DNA of 64,000 bases. It comes from Chaetoceros tenuissimus. Lineage: Eukaryota; Bacillariophyta; Thalassiosirophyceae; Chaetocerotales; Chaetocerotaceae. The notes below the pieces were generated by a model. It saw only the letters and a list, made by a program, of their open reading frames with translations, did not search any database and had not been told where the DNA came from. Below, one piece after another: positions 11,247 through 23,181 of this stretch; positions within the stretch are counted from its first letter, which is position 1, and each line of letters opens with the position of its first letter. A program made the position numbers and the translations under genes. The DNA is taken from assembly GCA_021927905.1 (NCBI GenBank), contig BLLK01000051.1, forward strand, positions 1,302,001 through 1,366,000. The letters run 5' to 3'.

Positions 11247-13580
11247 CTAGTTCTTGGAAGGCATAGAAGCTACAAGACGAGCTGCTTCAGTGCAAATCTT
11301 GTCAACGCTGCTTTCGATTTCAGCGAGGCTGAGAGGTTCTTCATTTTCATCGCATCCTTCGTAACTGTTGTCTTGTGAATTCAAATCTTCATAGGAATCG
11401 GTGAGAGTAGATGTTGGAAGCATTTGCTCCACTCCTTCTTCACTCTCGCCATATTCAATACCTTCATCCTCCTCCTCGATATCTTCTTCATCCATCTCGA
11501 TATCTTGCTCTTCGTCTTCAAACTCTCCCTCCTCGATACCATTGTCTTGAGTTTCTTCCGAATCTTGTTGGATGTCAAAAGATCCCTCTACATCTACTAC
11601 TGATTCACTAGTACAATTGCTAAGGTCTGAATCTTCCAAATCACTACTTCCAAAGTCTGAAATGAAACTCAAGTCTTCAGAAGTCGTGGCTTTCTTCAAC
11701 AAGTTGATATCCTTTTGAAGGGATGCCATTTTCCCCTTTTGTAACTTGATACTATCCACTAGAACCGATCTGTTCTTGCTAACTTCTTCCATTCTCTGAT
11801 TTTGTTCTTCTACAACATCCATGAGACGCTTCCTCTCTTCAGATGACTTTTCCACCTGTTTGGCTTGTTTCGTCAAGATTCGAACAATTTCTTCGCGTTC
11901 CCAAGCAGCATCAATCATCATTTGTTCATTTCTCGCTGCATTTTCCGCCAATGTCGCTTGACTCTTTTGAGCCACTTCCATAGTCTTTTGATGTTCACTA
12001 CTCAATGCAAGAATCTTATCATGTTCCTTGGCCATGAATTCCAAAGTCTTGAGAACGGAAGTAACTTTGAGAGTCAATACTTCCACCGTCTTTTTCAAAG
12101 AAGCCTTTTCTTCCAAGAGAGCATCAATACGTTTCTGGAACGCATTGGTCGAAGCATGTGTCCCAGCGGTAGACTCTGCGAGACGTGAGGCAAGAGTCGC
12201 AACTTGATTGGCAAGTGTATGTTCCGACTCAATCTTTTTCTTCAAAATGTGTTCCATTTCTTGTACATCCTGTTTCGCCGCTTCACATTCCTTTTCCATG
12301 ATGCGATATTTATCCAAAAGCGATGATTTATCCTTCAGCTGAGTTTCCACTTTGGTTACTTGTTCCATGGATGTAGATTGCACTTGAGATAGTTCTTGTT
12401 CCAACTCATGGATACGACGTTCCATTTCCATTTTTTCTTTTTCGTAAGCCATGCGTTGTCTAGCAGCCGATGCTTCTGCCAATTCCTTGGCTTGTGTCAT
12501 TTCTCGAAGGGTAGAATCCATGTTTGATACTTTGGTACTCATGTAAGTTTCCGTATCGGATTTGGAACAAAGTTGTGCTTCGAGTGTATTAATATGATTC
12601 ACAAGTATTTCAGAAGCACCCTGTGTTTTATCCAATTCATGTTGCAGTGCATCAATTTTTGCCATCAAGTTGAGTTTTTCCGCGTCCGATTCTTGATTCA
12701 ATCCCAATTTTTTACGTGATTTAATTTCCAAAGAGGATGTAACTGCTGCCGATGCAACCTGTGACAAATTGGTGGATAAGTTGAGTACTTCCATGTATTC
12801 ATCTTTCAATGGACTTTTGGAATTCTGAACTATTGTGAGTGGAATCCTGCCCTTGCGATCTTGCACTTCGATGGATTGTGGATAAGCCATTAACAAGAGT
12901 TGAGCAATGTTGACAGGTGACTCATTGCGAAATGCAAGATGAACAGCGAGCATGCCCTGATCGTCCTTTTGTCTTGCACCATAGGGATAACTACAAAGAA
13001 GTGCATGAATGACATTTTGCGGTGCTTTGAAAATGACTGCAGCGTGTAATGGTAAAAGTCTCCATCTTAGATTCCCCGCATCTTCATATCTTGATACCCA
13101 AGTTTTACATTCATCGGGATGACCTTTGGCTCTCATTTCTGCCTCAGTCCATCGTTTGTGTTGAATACTCAAGTAGAGTTTAGTGGGATCCTTGTCAAAG
13201 TTACATTCGTAATACGTCGGTTTGGGTTTCATTTTAGGTTTTGGCTTTGTCTGTTGTTCGTTGTTGAGTTTGTGAAGGAGTTCGGTGGGGTTGCTTGGGT
13301 TGTGCATTCTTGGAGATGCGATGCCGACATGTGTTGGTGAGAGGGGATTCGGATTGATGTTCTCCGTGGATCGAAGGACATTTAGTTGAATCGTCTTGTT
13401 GTTGATGTACTCGTTCATTGCGCTTGATTCTATTATTAGCAGTAGGAGAATAAGAGGATGCAAAATGAAGTACTTGTGAAGTAAATACAAGATGTGCCGT
13501 TTTTCTTGTGTGTTGGTTGCCTTCTCTTCTCTCTTTTGAAATTCAAATTCTACTCCTGACTGTTTGTATGTACGTGTCAA
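11247..13580 (-). CDS. Ankyrin-repeat and coiled-coil protein
   Basis: Single-exon frame of up to 777 residues. Residues about 170-255 carry degenerate ankyrin repeats (RLLPLHAAVIFKAP, DQGMLAVHLAFRN, DRKGRIPLTIV), the form common in diatom proteins. A long heptad-rich coiled coil runs from about 280 to 640 (repeated Glu/Lys/Gln with Leu spacing), followed by a very acidic tail rich in Glu and Asp (about 640-740) and a short helical C-terminus. It is likely a scaffold or cytoskeletal/trafficking adaptor; no catalytic motif is seen. The start is uncertain: Met55 (codon at 13418) begins a normal cytosolic protein of 723 residues, whereas the longest frame adds a hydrophobic stretch (LHPLILLLLII) that may be 5' UTR read through. 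I favour Met55 but report the full frame. Confidence 0.72.
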   Translation of the reverse strand: MTRTYKQSGVEFEFQKREEKATNTQEKRHILYLLHKYFILHPLILLLLIIESSAMNEYINNKTIQLNVLRSTENINPNPLSPTHVGIASPRMHNPSNPTELLHKLNNEQQTKPKPKMKPKPTYYECNFDKDPTKLYLSIQHKRWTEAEMRAKGHPDECKTWVSRYEDAGNLRWRLLPLHAAVIFKAPQNVIHALLCSYPYGARQKDDQGMLAVHLAFRNESPVNIAQLLLMAYPQSIEVQDRKGRIPLTIVQNSKSPLKDEYMEVLNLSTNLSQVASAAVTSSLEIKSRKKLGLNQESDAEKLNLMAKIDALQHELDKTQGASEILVNHINTLEAQLCSKSDTETYMSTKVSNMDSTLREMTQAKELAEASAARQRMAYEKEKMEMERRIHELEQELSQVQSTSMEQVTKVETQLKDKSSLLDKYRIMEKECEAAKQDVQEMEHILKKKIESEHTLANQVATLASRLAESTAGTHASTNAFQKRIDALLEEKASLKKTVEVLTLKVTSVLKTLEFMAKEHDKILALSSEHQKTMEVAQKSQATLAENAARNEQMMIDAAWEREEIVRILTKQAKQVEKSSEERKRLMDVVEEQNQRMEEVSKNRSVLVDSIKLQKGKMASLQKDINLLKKATTSEDLSFISDFGSSDLEDSDLSNCTSESVVDVEGSFDIQQDSEETQDNGIEEGEFEDEEQDIEMDEEDIEEEDEGIEYGESEEGVEQMLPTSTLTDSYEDLNSQDNSYEGCDENEEPLSLAEIESSVDKICTEAARLVASMPSKN

Positions 13581-13915
13581 TTCTATTCATACGTGCAGCT
13601 ATTATTGTCGGTTTTGTCAATATCCGCCTTTTTTTGAAAGAAGGTTGAAAGTAAAGAGACTTTTTTCCATTTTTTCAAACTGAATTTCATTCTTTTGAGT
13701 GGACGAGTTTTTTTGAAAAAATCAAATATTTATAGGATAGGATAATAAGTAATTTTAAAGTAAAATATGTGCTAATATTGATAAATGAATTAGACTTTAT
13801 TAAAAGACTAATGCGATTGCCTAGTCAATTACATCCATGTGAGTATAGAAACACTTTGAGTGCTTTCACCTTTGGTCGTAATAGGAGTATGTCAACATAT
13901 ACATATTCTTGCCTT

Positions 13916-15328
13916 CTAAATGTAATTCATGCAAGTTTCTCTGCATGCCATTGCAATGTTTCCTTTGCTGCAACGTTGAGCAATCTTTTCAGGAACTCGT
14001 TTTACAAAAGGACAACCCTTGAAGACAATCTCTCCATTCTCATTCACATTATATTCAACCTGACCTTTTGCATCTTTGTTACACCATGTAGCAGTAGTTC
14101 CACATTCATTTGGACAGAGAGATTTGCCTTTTTTCTTTTGACAACGATATTCAGTCATTTCTGTACAGTAAAGAAATGACATCTCGCCTTTGATTTTCCA
14201 TTTGATTTGATCAGGAAAGTCAGAACAGGAATTTTCGTTTGAAACAGGCGACGCTACTGGCGCACTTGTGACTGGAAATTCCACCGGAGAGCTTGTTGCA
14301 GTAGTACACTCATAGGATTCCATACAGGTTCCAATGATGCCTGAGACTGTGTATGAATCTGGTGGGGGAGATTGACGTAAAGAGTACTGTGGATCGGATA
14401 GCATACTCTTGAATTCTTGACTAATCATATTCATGAATGCATTTCTATTCTGTGGGAAATAATCGGAATACCATAGGCCATCGTGATCCCAATCAATGTA
14501 TTTTGTATAGGCTTGTCGGAAGAATTCGACACAGTCGCATGATGGTTCGTTGCAAGTGCCCGACAAAGGCGAACTTGCTGGATTGCCGGGTGAAAAGGGT
14601 GCACCATTTGGACAAGTATTCTCTGAATGCCACCAGCCGGGGGACACACACTGATGACTTGCTGTCTCTCTACAAACCAATGAGTAATCAAAATCATCCG
14701 AGGGGTCGTCAGGGTTGTATCCAAAAATTGTGGGCCACACTGAAGCTAGTCCATTCTCATGATACATGTGAAATGCTTCCTCGAAAAGTGTAGTCTTTCC
14801 CCATTCATCAAAGTCATCACCATTGTATACTTGGCACGAAAAGACATAGTCCATGACATTATCAAATTTTTCTTCTTGTCTTTCCTGCTCATAAGTGCTT
14901 CCGCAAATCATGCCTGCTCCCATACTTCCTTCGTGAGCAAGTGATTTGACGACTTGCTCATTTTCTGGAATACCGTCACCGTCTGTATCAACAAGATTTG
15001 CAATCACATTTGTGAGATATCTTAGCCACTATGACGATAATAAACGAAAAGGTTTGAATAAGTAGTTCTTCTATGCTAGCAAAAGAATAAAAGAATTTCA
15101 AAAACTTACATCATCGGAATAAGCCGCATCAGCAAATACAAGAATACCGTATGGACACATAATCTTGGAGAAACCATTGTTATCAAGCACGGCTTTCACT
15201 TGATTGTTCAACATACATGTTGTTTGAGCTTCTTGTGTATTGTAAACTTTGAAGCTACTTTCAATCGTCTGTGCAGTTCCCGATACTGCAAAAGAAAGAG
15301 CTGATACTAGTATAGAGTTGAATCTCAT
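13916..15328 (-). CDS. Secreted Cys-rich protein with Ca-binding-like loops
   Basis: Two exons: 15328-15110 and 15028-13916, joined across an 81-nt GT-AG intron (15029-15109), giving 443 residues. The N-terminus MRFNSILVSALSFAVSG is a signal peptide. Two acidic loops resemble calcium-binding DxDxDG motifs: DTDGDGIPEN at the start of exon 2 and DWDHDGLWYSD further on. Between them lies EEAFHMYHENG, which could be a helix with metal ligands, and a Cys-rich stretch. After a Pro/Ser/Val linker comes a C-terminal module with about ten cysteines (CSDFP... CPNECG... CRETC) of the kind often repeated in diatom secreted proteins. The family is unnamed to me; a secreted hydrolase or wall protein is possible. 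Confidence 0.72.
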
Positions 15329-15910
15329 GGAGCTACTATTTTTGAACCTTGAAAATAACCAAGGCTATGGTCAAACCATCATCACATTGCATGTGTACAG
15401 TACGTAGTATCTTTATGGCTTGCGACTTGAACTTGAAGAAATTAAAAAGGAAGAAAATAGTGAAAGTCCAAAACTTAGTTTTACTAAGCATAATAGTACG
15501 AACGTGACACCTTTTCATCGTACAAGTATAATTTGAAGTACGTACAGATAGTATCAGCTGGTCAGAAATCTGGTTTCACGTACGTATAGCCTTGGTTCTA
15601 ATGTCTCACATTGAAGTACGGTTGTATCGTATCATTTGGGAAGGTGTGAAGGGGTAAGGAAGGCTTGAAGTGTGAGGATCGGAGTTTTCCAACACCACAC
15701 AGAGAAAACAAATAACAGACAAATACAATACATAGTAGAAATAGTTTACCCATACGCTCTAGCACAAACATTCGCCTCTTGTCTCAACACCTATCGTTTT
15801 TCCTTTTCAGTTAAAGAAAGGAGTCACGAGATACTATTTATCGGCCGCAAGTACTTCTTCATAAGACTAAAAGAGTGTATCACTCGCTCGAAAAAAATTT
15901 AAAACATATC
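15329..15910. other. intergenic, divergent
   Basis: About 580 bases between the secreted Cys-rich gene (-) and the first receptor copy (+). It does not resemble the sequence upstream of the other receptor copies, so the receptor duplication unit starts close to the ATG at 15911. Nothing else was recognised. Confidence 0.5.
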
Positions 15911-17684
15911 ATGGTGTTCCTTCAAGGCCAAATCATCAAAGAGGTTGCATCCACCATCAGCCTTATTGCATCAGGTACCATCATCACCATGATCGTACGC
16001 AACAAAAACGGAGGACTCAAGTCTCCCTATAGCCGCATCATATTCGGCCTTTCATTTGGTGATGTTCATATTCGGTCCGATCGCTGCTCCGAAAGATACA
16101 CCTGACAACCTATATGGGCAGCTGGGAATACGGCCTCGTGCGAGTTTGTCGGCTTTTTGTTCAATTTCATGTCGATTGTTCCATTTTATTCAGCTTTCTT
16201 GACGTATTACTTTTACAAGCGAGTAGTTCGAAAGGTATCACGGAGTACGTTTGCTTATAGAACTGAGACGAAGGTGAGTTATTCTTTAGAGCTTGGTGTC
16301 CCATGTACATTTTTTTCATTGTAGCTTCATCATGTATTTATATAGCTTACATCATCTTCTCTTGTAATAGCTTCATGTTTTCATTTGGATGTATGCCGTC
16401 ATTGGTGGCTTTGTAGCTCTCGGACTTGATTACTTTAACCCAAGTAGAAAAGGTAGCATGTGCCTGATGATTGAGTATCCTCTTTCTTGTCATTCATCTG
16501 AAGATCCTGACGCATGTGAACGTGGTAACAAGTGGACTACTCCGATTGGAGCCATCTATCAAGTTTGCATTCCTACTGTCTTTTCTTTCTTTTGCATTTT
16601 GGTGAATTTGTCAAAGTTTACGTATTACATTTGGAAGGAAGAAAGAATGATTGTACTCATGCAAGAAAGTCGCCATAAGGATTCTCATACACCTTTTCCC
16701 ATTTCTTCGAAACAAGAACCTTCTGTAGGGACTCATCAAAGAGCTGGCTCCTCAGTTCTCCGTAGTAGCATTGCAAGTGATGCAACGTTGCAGAATCACC
16801 GAGCTATCAATGTAGAACAATTACCCAATACTATTTCGCATCAGAGTAATGAGATCCATACTGCTTCCAAGGCAGATGTAGAAGAATTTGGTTCGGATCA
16901 ACCATTTCTTTTCAGTGAGCAAAAGAAACAAGAAAGCTCAAGATCTCTTGGTCGCGATTCAACACCAGTTATGACATGTAATAAATTTGAGCTAGACCAG
17001 TCAACTTCGCAATCGCTACCAACTACAAATGACCAACAAGTTGGGCATGATCTTGCAAAAAGAGCCCTTGTACAATCCTTCCTTTATATCCTCTCATTTT
17101 TGCTAGCATGCTCGATACCTTTGATTTCGCAAATCTATCGTATCATTCACAAATCTAGAGTACCAAACTGGACATTTTTGGTTATTTCATTATTTGCTCC
17201 ATTAGGAGGATTTTTCAACATATTGATTTACACTAGACCAAAGATTCAGTCTATTAGAAAGCTGTTTCCATGCTATGAAAAGTCCCCATGGGTTAAATTA
17301 TTCTTTATGGTGATATTTCACGGAGGAGAAGTTCCTGATGAAATTTCGGATGAAAAATTGATGGACGTAGAAAAGAGAAAGAAAAACATCAAGAAAGAGA
17401 AGAATAAACACCAACGACAACTTGTAGAGGAGAAGAATGAGGAAAACATTCAGCCATCTACAACGTCTGAAAATGAGAGTGTATTGAGACAATATGACAA
17501 TTTAGAATCAAACACTTCAACTGGATTAGAAATGAATAATCCAAGAAATGTAGCAACTCCAGTATATGGCATAATAAATGTTTCGAACATGGAAGGATAC
17601 GAAGACCAAAGTGAATATGAAGATAAAGTCTATGCACATTACGAGTTGCCTCCTTCCCGTCTTCTAAATGACGAAAGTGTTTGA
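15911..17684 (+). pseudogene. GPCR-like receptor copy A, broken exon 1
   Basis: First of five tandem seven-helix receptor genes. Exon 1 would be 15911-16273, the intron 16274-16370, exon 2 16371-17684. Compared with copy C, exon 1 lacks 17 nt after 16064 (within helix 2) and carries an extra AT at about 16112. The net change is minus 15, so the frame would be restored downstream, but a TGA (16103-16105) lies in the shifted stretch. Exon 2 is intact and nearly identical to copy C, with helices 4-7, a long third intracellular loop and the full C-terminal tail ending LLNDESV. No full receptor can be made from this copy as it stands; a product starting within exon 2 would lack helices 1-3. Confidence 0.8.
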
Positions 17685-18637
17685 AGTGTATGGAACTCAT
17701 CAGTCAAAGGTTTGGTGAGTATACCAGAAGATGCTGACGCGAAGAGTTTAGAATAATCATCGTGATTTAAAAAAGAAATGGGATGTAAAAAAACTAAATA
17801 TGTTCAAGTTGCAAATTTCAACCAAGCGATAGCGTGGGGTTCTCACACCGTGCTTCGCGCGCTAGCTTTGATTCTGCACTTTTTTCTATTCACAAAATAA
17901 ATTCTTTGTCAGATTGAGATTTATTGTGGAATGTTCGAATCAAAATTAAAAAAGTTAGATTTTTAAAACAAAAATAAAATGGTTCTTCAAGGCAAAAGGC
18001 TAAAATTTTAAAAGTCCTATGGGAATGAGTAAAGGGTGTGCTAATTAAGACAATTATAATCTCGTTCGTACATTTCTGGTATCAAACATAAAAGTTCTCA
18101 CGAGGTAGATACAATTTATTGTACGTACGTATGCTGATGAAGAGAGCACCATGCCATCTGCAATCTGCTGGGAGGAACCTTTATCTTTTTAGGGTATATT
18201 ATTTGTACTTACTCATATGAATAGAGAAGTGGCTTGACTAATAAGAGTGCAGCGTAGGTCAGCAGTATTATTCATTGTTATTTGCGAAAGAGAGCTGCCT
18301 TTATAGAGAAGAATACTATACCACGTACTACTAATACGACGAACCCGCCTGGAGGAACCCCAACAGGACTAGTTGAGAGATCATCAAAACGAGGCACTAT
18401 TCAACCAACCTTTTTCAATAATCAATATATTTTTTGACAGAGATCTAAAAAAAGCAAGGAGTACAAAAGGGGAGAAAGGGAGCTTATAACTTTGTCACTA
18501 ATCAGTAAGTCACCAGCTGGTACTAGAAACGACAAGAAAAGGAGCAACAAGCAAGACACGCGAAAGTCTTGTTGATGTTCTACTAGTAAACAACAAGGAA
18601 AGGCGAACCTCTGGCTTCGTCCTACATAACTCACATC
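17685..18637. repeat. Intergenic segment of the receptor block duplication (A-B)
   Basis: No gene. This spacer is nearly the same as the one at 23182-24213 between copies C and D, with small indels, showing that copies A+B were duplicated together as a block of about 5.5 kb. The last ~215 bases before copy B match those before copy D almost exactly and should contain the shared promoter. Confidence 0.8.
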
Positions 18638-19967
18638 ATGGTGTTCCTTCAAGGCCAAATCATCAAAGAGGTTACATCAACCGTCAGCCTTATTGCATCA
18701 GGTACCATCATCACCATGATCGTACGCAACAAAAACGGAGGAGGACTCAAGTCTCCCTATAGCCGCATCATATTCGGTCTTTCATTTGGTGATGTCCTCT
18801 TCTCATTGGGTTTCATATTCGGTCCAATCGCTGCTCCGAAAGATACACCTGACAACCTATGGGCAGCTGGGAATACGGCCTCGTGCGAGTTTGTCGGCTT
18901 TTTGTTCAATTTCATGTCGATTGTTCCATTTTATTCAGCTTTCTTGACGTATTACTTTTACAAGCGAGTAGTTCGAAAGGTATCACGGAGTACGTTTGCT
19001 TATAGAACTGAAGCCAAGGTAAGTCACAGTTTGGTTCATTTCAGTTATAAGTCAATATACTAATCGCTAACATTCATATGTTGTCCTTTCCATGCATTAG
19101 TTGCATGCTATGATCTACCTGTATTCTATTGTTGGTGGCTTTGTAGCTCTCGGACTTGATTACTTTAACCCAAGTAGAAAAGGCAGCATGTGTATCATGG
19201 TTGAATTTCCCCTCTCCTGCCATGCTTCTGAAGATCCCGATGCATGTGAACGTGGAAACAAGTGGACTACTCCGATTGGAGCCATCTACCAAATAGGAAT
19301 TCCAGCAGTTCTTTCATTTCTCTGCATCATGGTGAATTTGTCAAAGTTTACCTATTACATTTGGAAGGAAGAAAGAATGATTGTACTCATGCAGGAAAGT
19401 TGCGTGAATACTAAGAAGAAGGCACAGGACGATACTAAGAAACACTACAATCTTTCTCAACTTCGCAATAGTTTTAAAGAGGAAGATGATGATATTGGTC
19501 TAGACAATCGATATTCAGCCGAATGTCTTCAAAGTGAAGACATGAGCAGGTTCAATTCTGCACCACCCCCTGCTGACGAAGACTCGTGGGACTCTGACCA
19601 ACCATATCTTTTCAGTGAGCAAAGAAAACAGGCTAATGAAAGCATGCAAATAGCAGATACAGCATTTTCCTTCACTGAGCAGCACCGTACATCAGAGAAT
19701 GAACAGCAAGAAGAGGTACGACATGATCTCGCAAAAAGAGCTCTCGTGCAATCTTTCCTTTACATCACTTCGTTCTTACTTGCATACTTGACACCATTGA
19801 TTGGAGTATTCCATCGCATCATTTACAAATCGAGAGTACCAGACTGGATTTTCGTTGTCATCTCCATATTCTCTCCATTGGGAGGTTTCTTTAACGTACT
19901 AATTTATACCAGGCCAAAGATTCATTCAATGAGAAAGTTATATCCATGCTACAAACATTCGTCCTAG
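18638..19967 (+). CDS. GPCR-like receptor copy B, tail-truncated
   Basis: Seven-helix receptor of the family-2/cAMP-receptor-like type. Exon 1 is 18638-19018, the intron 19019-19100 (82 nt), exon 2 from 19101; 415 residues. Exon 1 encodes helices 1-3 with Cys in TASCEFVGF; exon 2 encodes helix 4, an extracellular loop with paired cysteines (CHASEDPDACERG) likely to disulphide-bond, helix 5, a long third intracellular loop, helix 6 and helix 7 ending in the signature LGGFFNVLIYTRPKI. Copies D and E have Trp (TGG) after HSS; here it is TAG (19965-19967), so the protein stops 20 residues after helix 7 and lacks the long tail. All seven helices are kept. Sister of copy D. Confidence 0.8.
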
Positions 19968-20480
19968 ATCAAGTTATTCTTTCTTGTCATTTTCAGCGGA
20001 GGAGAAGTTCCTGATGAAATTGCAGAAGAGAAAGAAATGGACGTGCGAGAAACAAGAAGCAGGATAGATGGTTTCAACAATAGATACATTCAGCAACTTC
20101 CAGTGGAGGAGGAGGGTTCAGTACAAGTGGGAGAGACTGATTTGAAAAAGTACGACAATTTACAGGCAGACAGGAGTTCTATTTCTATCTTATTACCACC
20201 AGAGAATGACCTTATGCATGTTTCAGCAAATGCTGATGAGCTAGCCAATGTTGATGCATTAGACTCGTCATCTGCTTCTACCAATGAAAGTCAGGGAGAA
20301 GAAAGCACTCCTGAAGATCATGATGATTCCGAAGAAAATCAGACATATCATCATTATCAACTGCCACGGAGGAAGACGAGAGATGAAAAACAGAAAAGAC
20401 CTTTGTTCATATCAAGCTCATCCATAGGACTCGTGAGTATCCCAGAAGACGAGTCATATTCTGAGGACCTAGATGTATAA
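19968..20480 (+). pseudogene. Untranslated C-terminal tail of receptor copy B
   Basis: In frame with copy B after its premature TAG, this stretch still reads open for 170 codons (IKLFFLVIFSGGEVPDEIAE to the natural stop) and resembles the tail of copies D and E, including the KKYDNL motif. It has no further stop, so the nonsense change looks recent, or it is a site of readthrough or of sequence error. Confidence 0.75.
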
Positions 20481-21419
20481 GCGATATGTGTTGGTTGATA
20501 CATAGTTTGGTAAAGAATTCAAAGCAAGAAATAAGCAAATGTGAACATTTATTCTTTGCTCATTGATTGTAATCATTAGTAGCTAATTGGCGTAGCCCTG
20601 CTGCCTTCTCTCGCTCTTTGTGCCCTCATCTGGTTTCCTTTACCAAATCAGTGTTCATTTTTATTGATATAATGGAAATACTGTTATCATTTCATCCGTT
20701 AAAACATTATCATTAAAATAATTCCAAAATTGAAAAAATGCCGAAGATTAGGAGACGGAGAAACTCTACCTTACGTACGTACCTTCTTAGAAGTCAAAGA
20801 AGGCCTTTTCCTGTTCAGTGCTTCTCAGTCGCCTCTACATAGTACGTACTTCGTACCATACTTCCAGGACAAACAAAATATCATTGGAAATAAAATACCA
20901 GGTTAATACGGACTCCTCAACCCTCAACGATAAGAATGGTACAATTTTATAGGAGAATCCTACGTATTAGTCCTGTGTCTGTTTCAATGTTTCAATAGCT
21001 AGTAATGAAAATAGTCAAGTCATTACACTTTCACACAAAGTCTAGGTCACCAAGACGGCAAGAACACTACCGTAGTCAGTTTAGTATCATTAGGAGGACC
21101 GCATGTATTTCTCATCATGGCTGTTACTGCCCATTTCACATAGAAGATTTAACACATAGGTAGACTAATACTTCGGGCCTAGTGGCGTTCAATATAATTT
21201 GAAAAGAAGACCAAGATACTGTTGGTGAGCTAGAAGTATAACCATCATACTCAACTGACGCGGGAAGAACCCCTAGAGAAATACTAGTAGCTATCAACCA
21301 TTGTCTGTTGTAGCAAGTTACAAATACGAAAGAACTACATAAAGAAGGAACAGGAGTAATCACATAGCGATAGGAAGCATAAAACTATACACAAATACCC
21401 CGAGCTACGGATCAAGATC
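20481..21419. other. intergenic between receptor copies B and C
   Basis: No gene. The first ~370 bases match the region after copy D (26069 onwards), and the last ~130 bases before the ATG match those upstream of copy E, so this spacer also belongs to the duplicated unit. The D-E spacer is about 300 bases shorter. Confidence 0.7.
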
Positions 21420-22913
21420 ATGGTGTTCCTTCAAGGCCAAATCATCAAAGAGGTTGCATCCACCATCAGCCTTATTGCATCAGGTACCATCATCACCATG
21501 ATCGTACGCAACAAAAACGGAGGACTCAAGTCTCCCTACAGCCGTATTATATTCGGCCTTTCATTTGGTGATGTCCTCTTCTCATTGGGGTTCATATTCG
21601 GTCCGATCGCTGCTCCGAAAGATACACCTGACAACCTGTGGGCAGCTGGGAATACGGCCTCGTGCGAGTTTGTCGGCTTTTTGTTCAATTTCATGTCGAT
21701 TGTTCCATTTTATTCAGCTTTCTTGACGTATTACTTTTACAAGCGAGTAGTTCGAAAGGTATCACGGAGTACGTTTGCTTATAGAACTGAAGCCAAGGTA
21801 AGTCTTTTGGAGCTTGGTGATAGCTTCATCATGTAATTATATAGCTAACATCATCTTCTCTTGTAATAGCTTCATGTTTTCATTTGGATGTATGCCGTCA
21901 TTGGTGGCTTTGTTGCTCTCGGACTTGATTACTTTAACCCAAGTAGAAAAGGTAGCATGTGCCTGATGATTGAGTATCCTCTTTCTTGTCATTCATCTGA
22001 AGATCCTGACGCATGTGAACGTGGTAACAAGTGGACTACTCCGATTGGAGCCATCTATCAAGTTTGCATTCCTACTGTCTTTTCTTTCTTTTGCATTTTG
22101 GTGAATTTGTCAAAGTTTACGTATTACATTTGGAAGGAAGAAAGAATGATTGTACTCATGCAAGAAAGTCGCCATAAGGATTCTCATACACCTTTTCCCA
22201 TTTCTTCGAAACAAGAACCTTCTGTAGGGACTCATCAAAGAGCTGGCTCCTCAGTTCTCCGTAGTAGCATTGCAAGTGATGCAACGTTGCAGAATCACCG
22301 AGCTATCAATGTAGAACAATTACCCAATACTATTTCGCATCAGAGTAATGAGATCCATACTGCTTCCAAGGCAGATGTAGAAGAATTTGGTTCGGATCAA
22401 CCATTTCTTTTCAGTGAGCAAAAGAAACAAGAAAGCTCAAGATCGCTTGGTCGCGATTCAACACCAGTTATGACAGGTAATAAATTTGAGCTAGACCAGT
22501 CAACTTCGCAATCGCTACCAACTACAAATGACCAACAAGTTGGGCATGATCTTGCAAAAAGAGCCCTTGTACAATCCTTCCTTTATATCCTCTCATTTTT
22601 GCTAGCATGCTCGATACCTTTGATTTCGCAAATCTATCGTATCATTCACAAATCTAGAGTACCAAACTGGACATTTTTGGTTATTTCATTATTTGCTCCA
22701 TTAGGAGGATTTTTCAACATATTGATTTACACTAGACCAAAGATTCAGTCTATTAGAAAGCTGTTTCCATGCTATGAAAAGTCCCCATGGGTTAAATTAT
22801 TCTTTATGGTGATATTTCACGGAGGAGAAGTTCCTGATGAAATTTCGGATGAGAAATTGATGGATGTAGAAAAGAGAAAGAAAAACATCAAGAAAGAGAA
22901 GAATAAACACTAA
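21420..22913 (+). CDS. GPCR-like receptor copy C, tail-shortened
   Basis: Exon 1 21420-21797, intron 21798-21869 (72 nt), exon 2 21870-22913; 473 residues. Type 1 receptor, almost identical to copy A in exon 2 but with an intact exon 1. All seven helices are present; helix 7 carries LGGFFNILIYTRPKI. In copy A the codon after KNKH is CAA (Gln); here it is TAA (22911-22913), ending the tail early and removing the distal YDNL-containing part. The third intracellular loop (about 170 residues, Ser/Gln-rich) contains DQPFLFSEQKKQ, also seen in the other receptors. Receptors of this class couple to heterotrimeric G proteins in other organisms; the ligand is unknown. Confidence 0.82.
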
Positions 22914-23181
22914 CGACAACTTGTAGAGGAGAAGAATGAGGAAAACATTCAGCCATCTACAACGTCTGAAAATGAGAGTGTATTGAGACAATATGACAAT
23001 TTAGAATCAAACACTTCAACTGGATTAGAAATGAATAATCCAAGAAATGTAGCAACTCCAATATGGCATAATAAATGTTTCGAACATGGAAGGATACGAA
23101 GACCAAAGTGAATATGAAGATAAAGTCTATGCACATTACGAGTTGCCTCCTTCCCGTCTTCTAAATGACGAAAGTGCTTGA
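22914..23181 (+). pseudogene. Decayed C-terminal tail of receptor copy C
   Basis: Homologous to the last ~90 codons of copy A. After the TAA it stays readable, including RQYDNL, until a 2-nt deletion near 23060 (CCAATATGGC here, CCAGTATATGGC in A) shifts the frame. Two independent lesions suggest that this tail is under no constraint. Confidence 0.75.
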
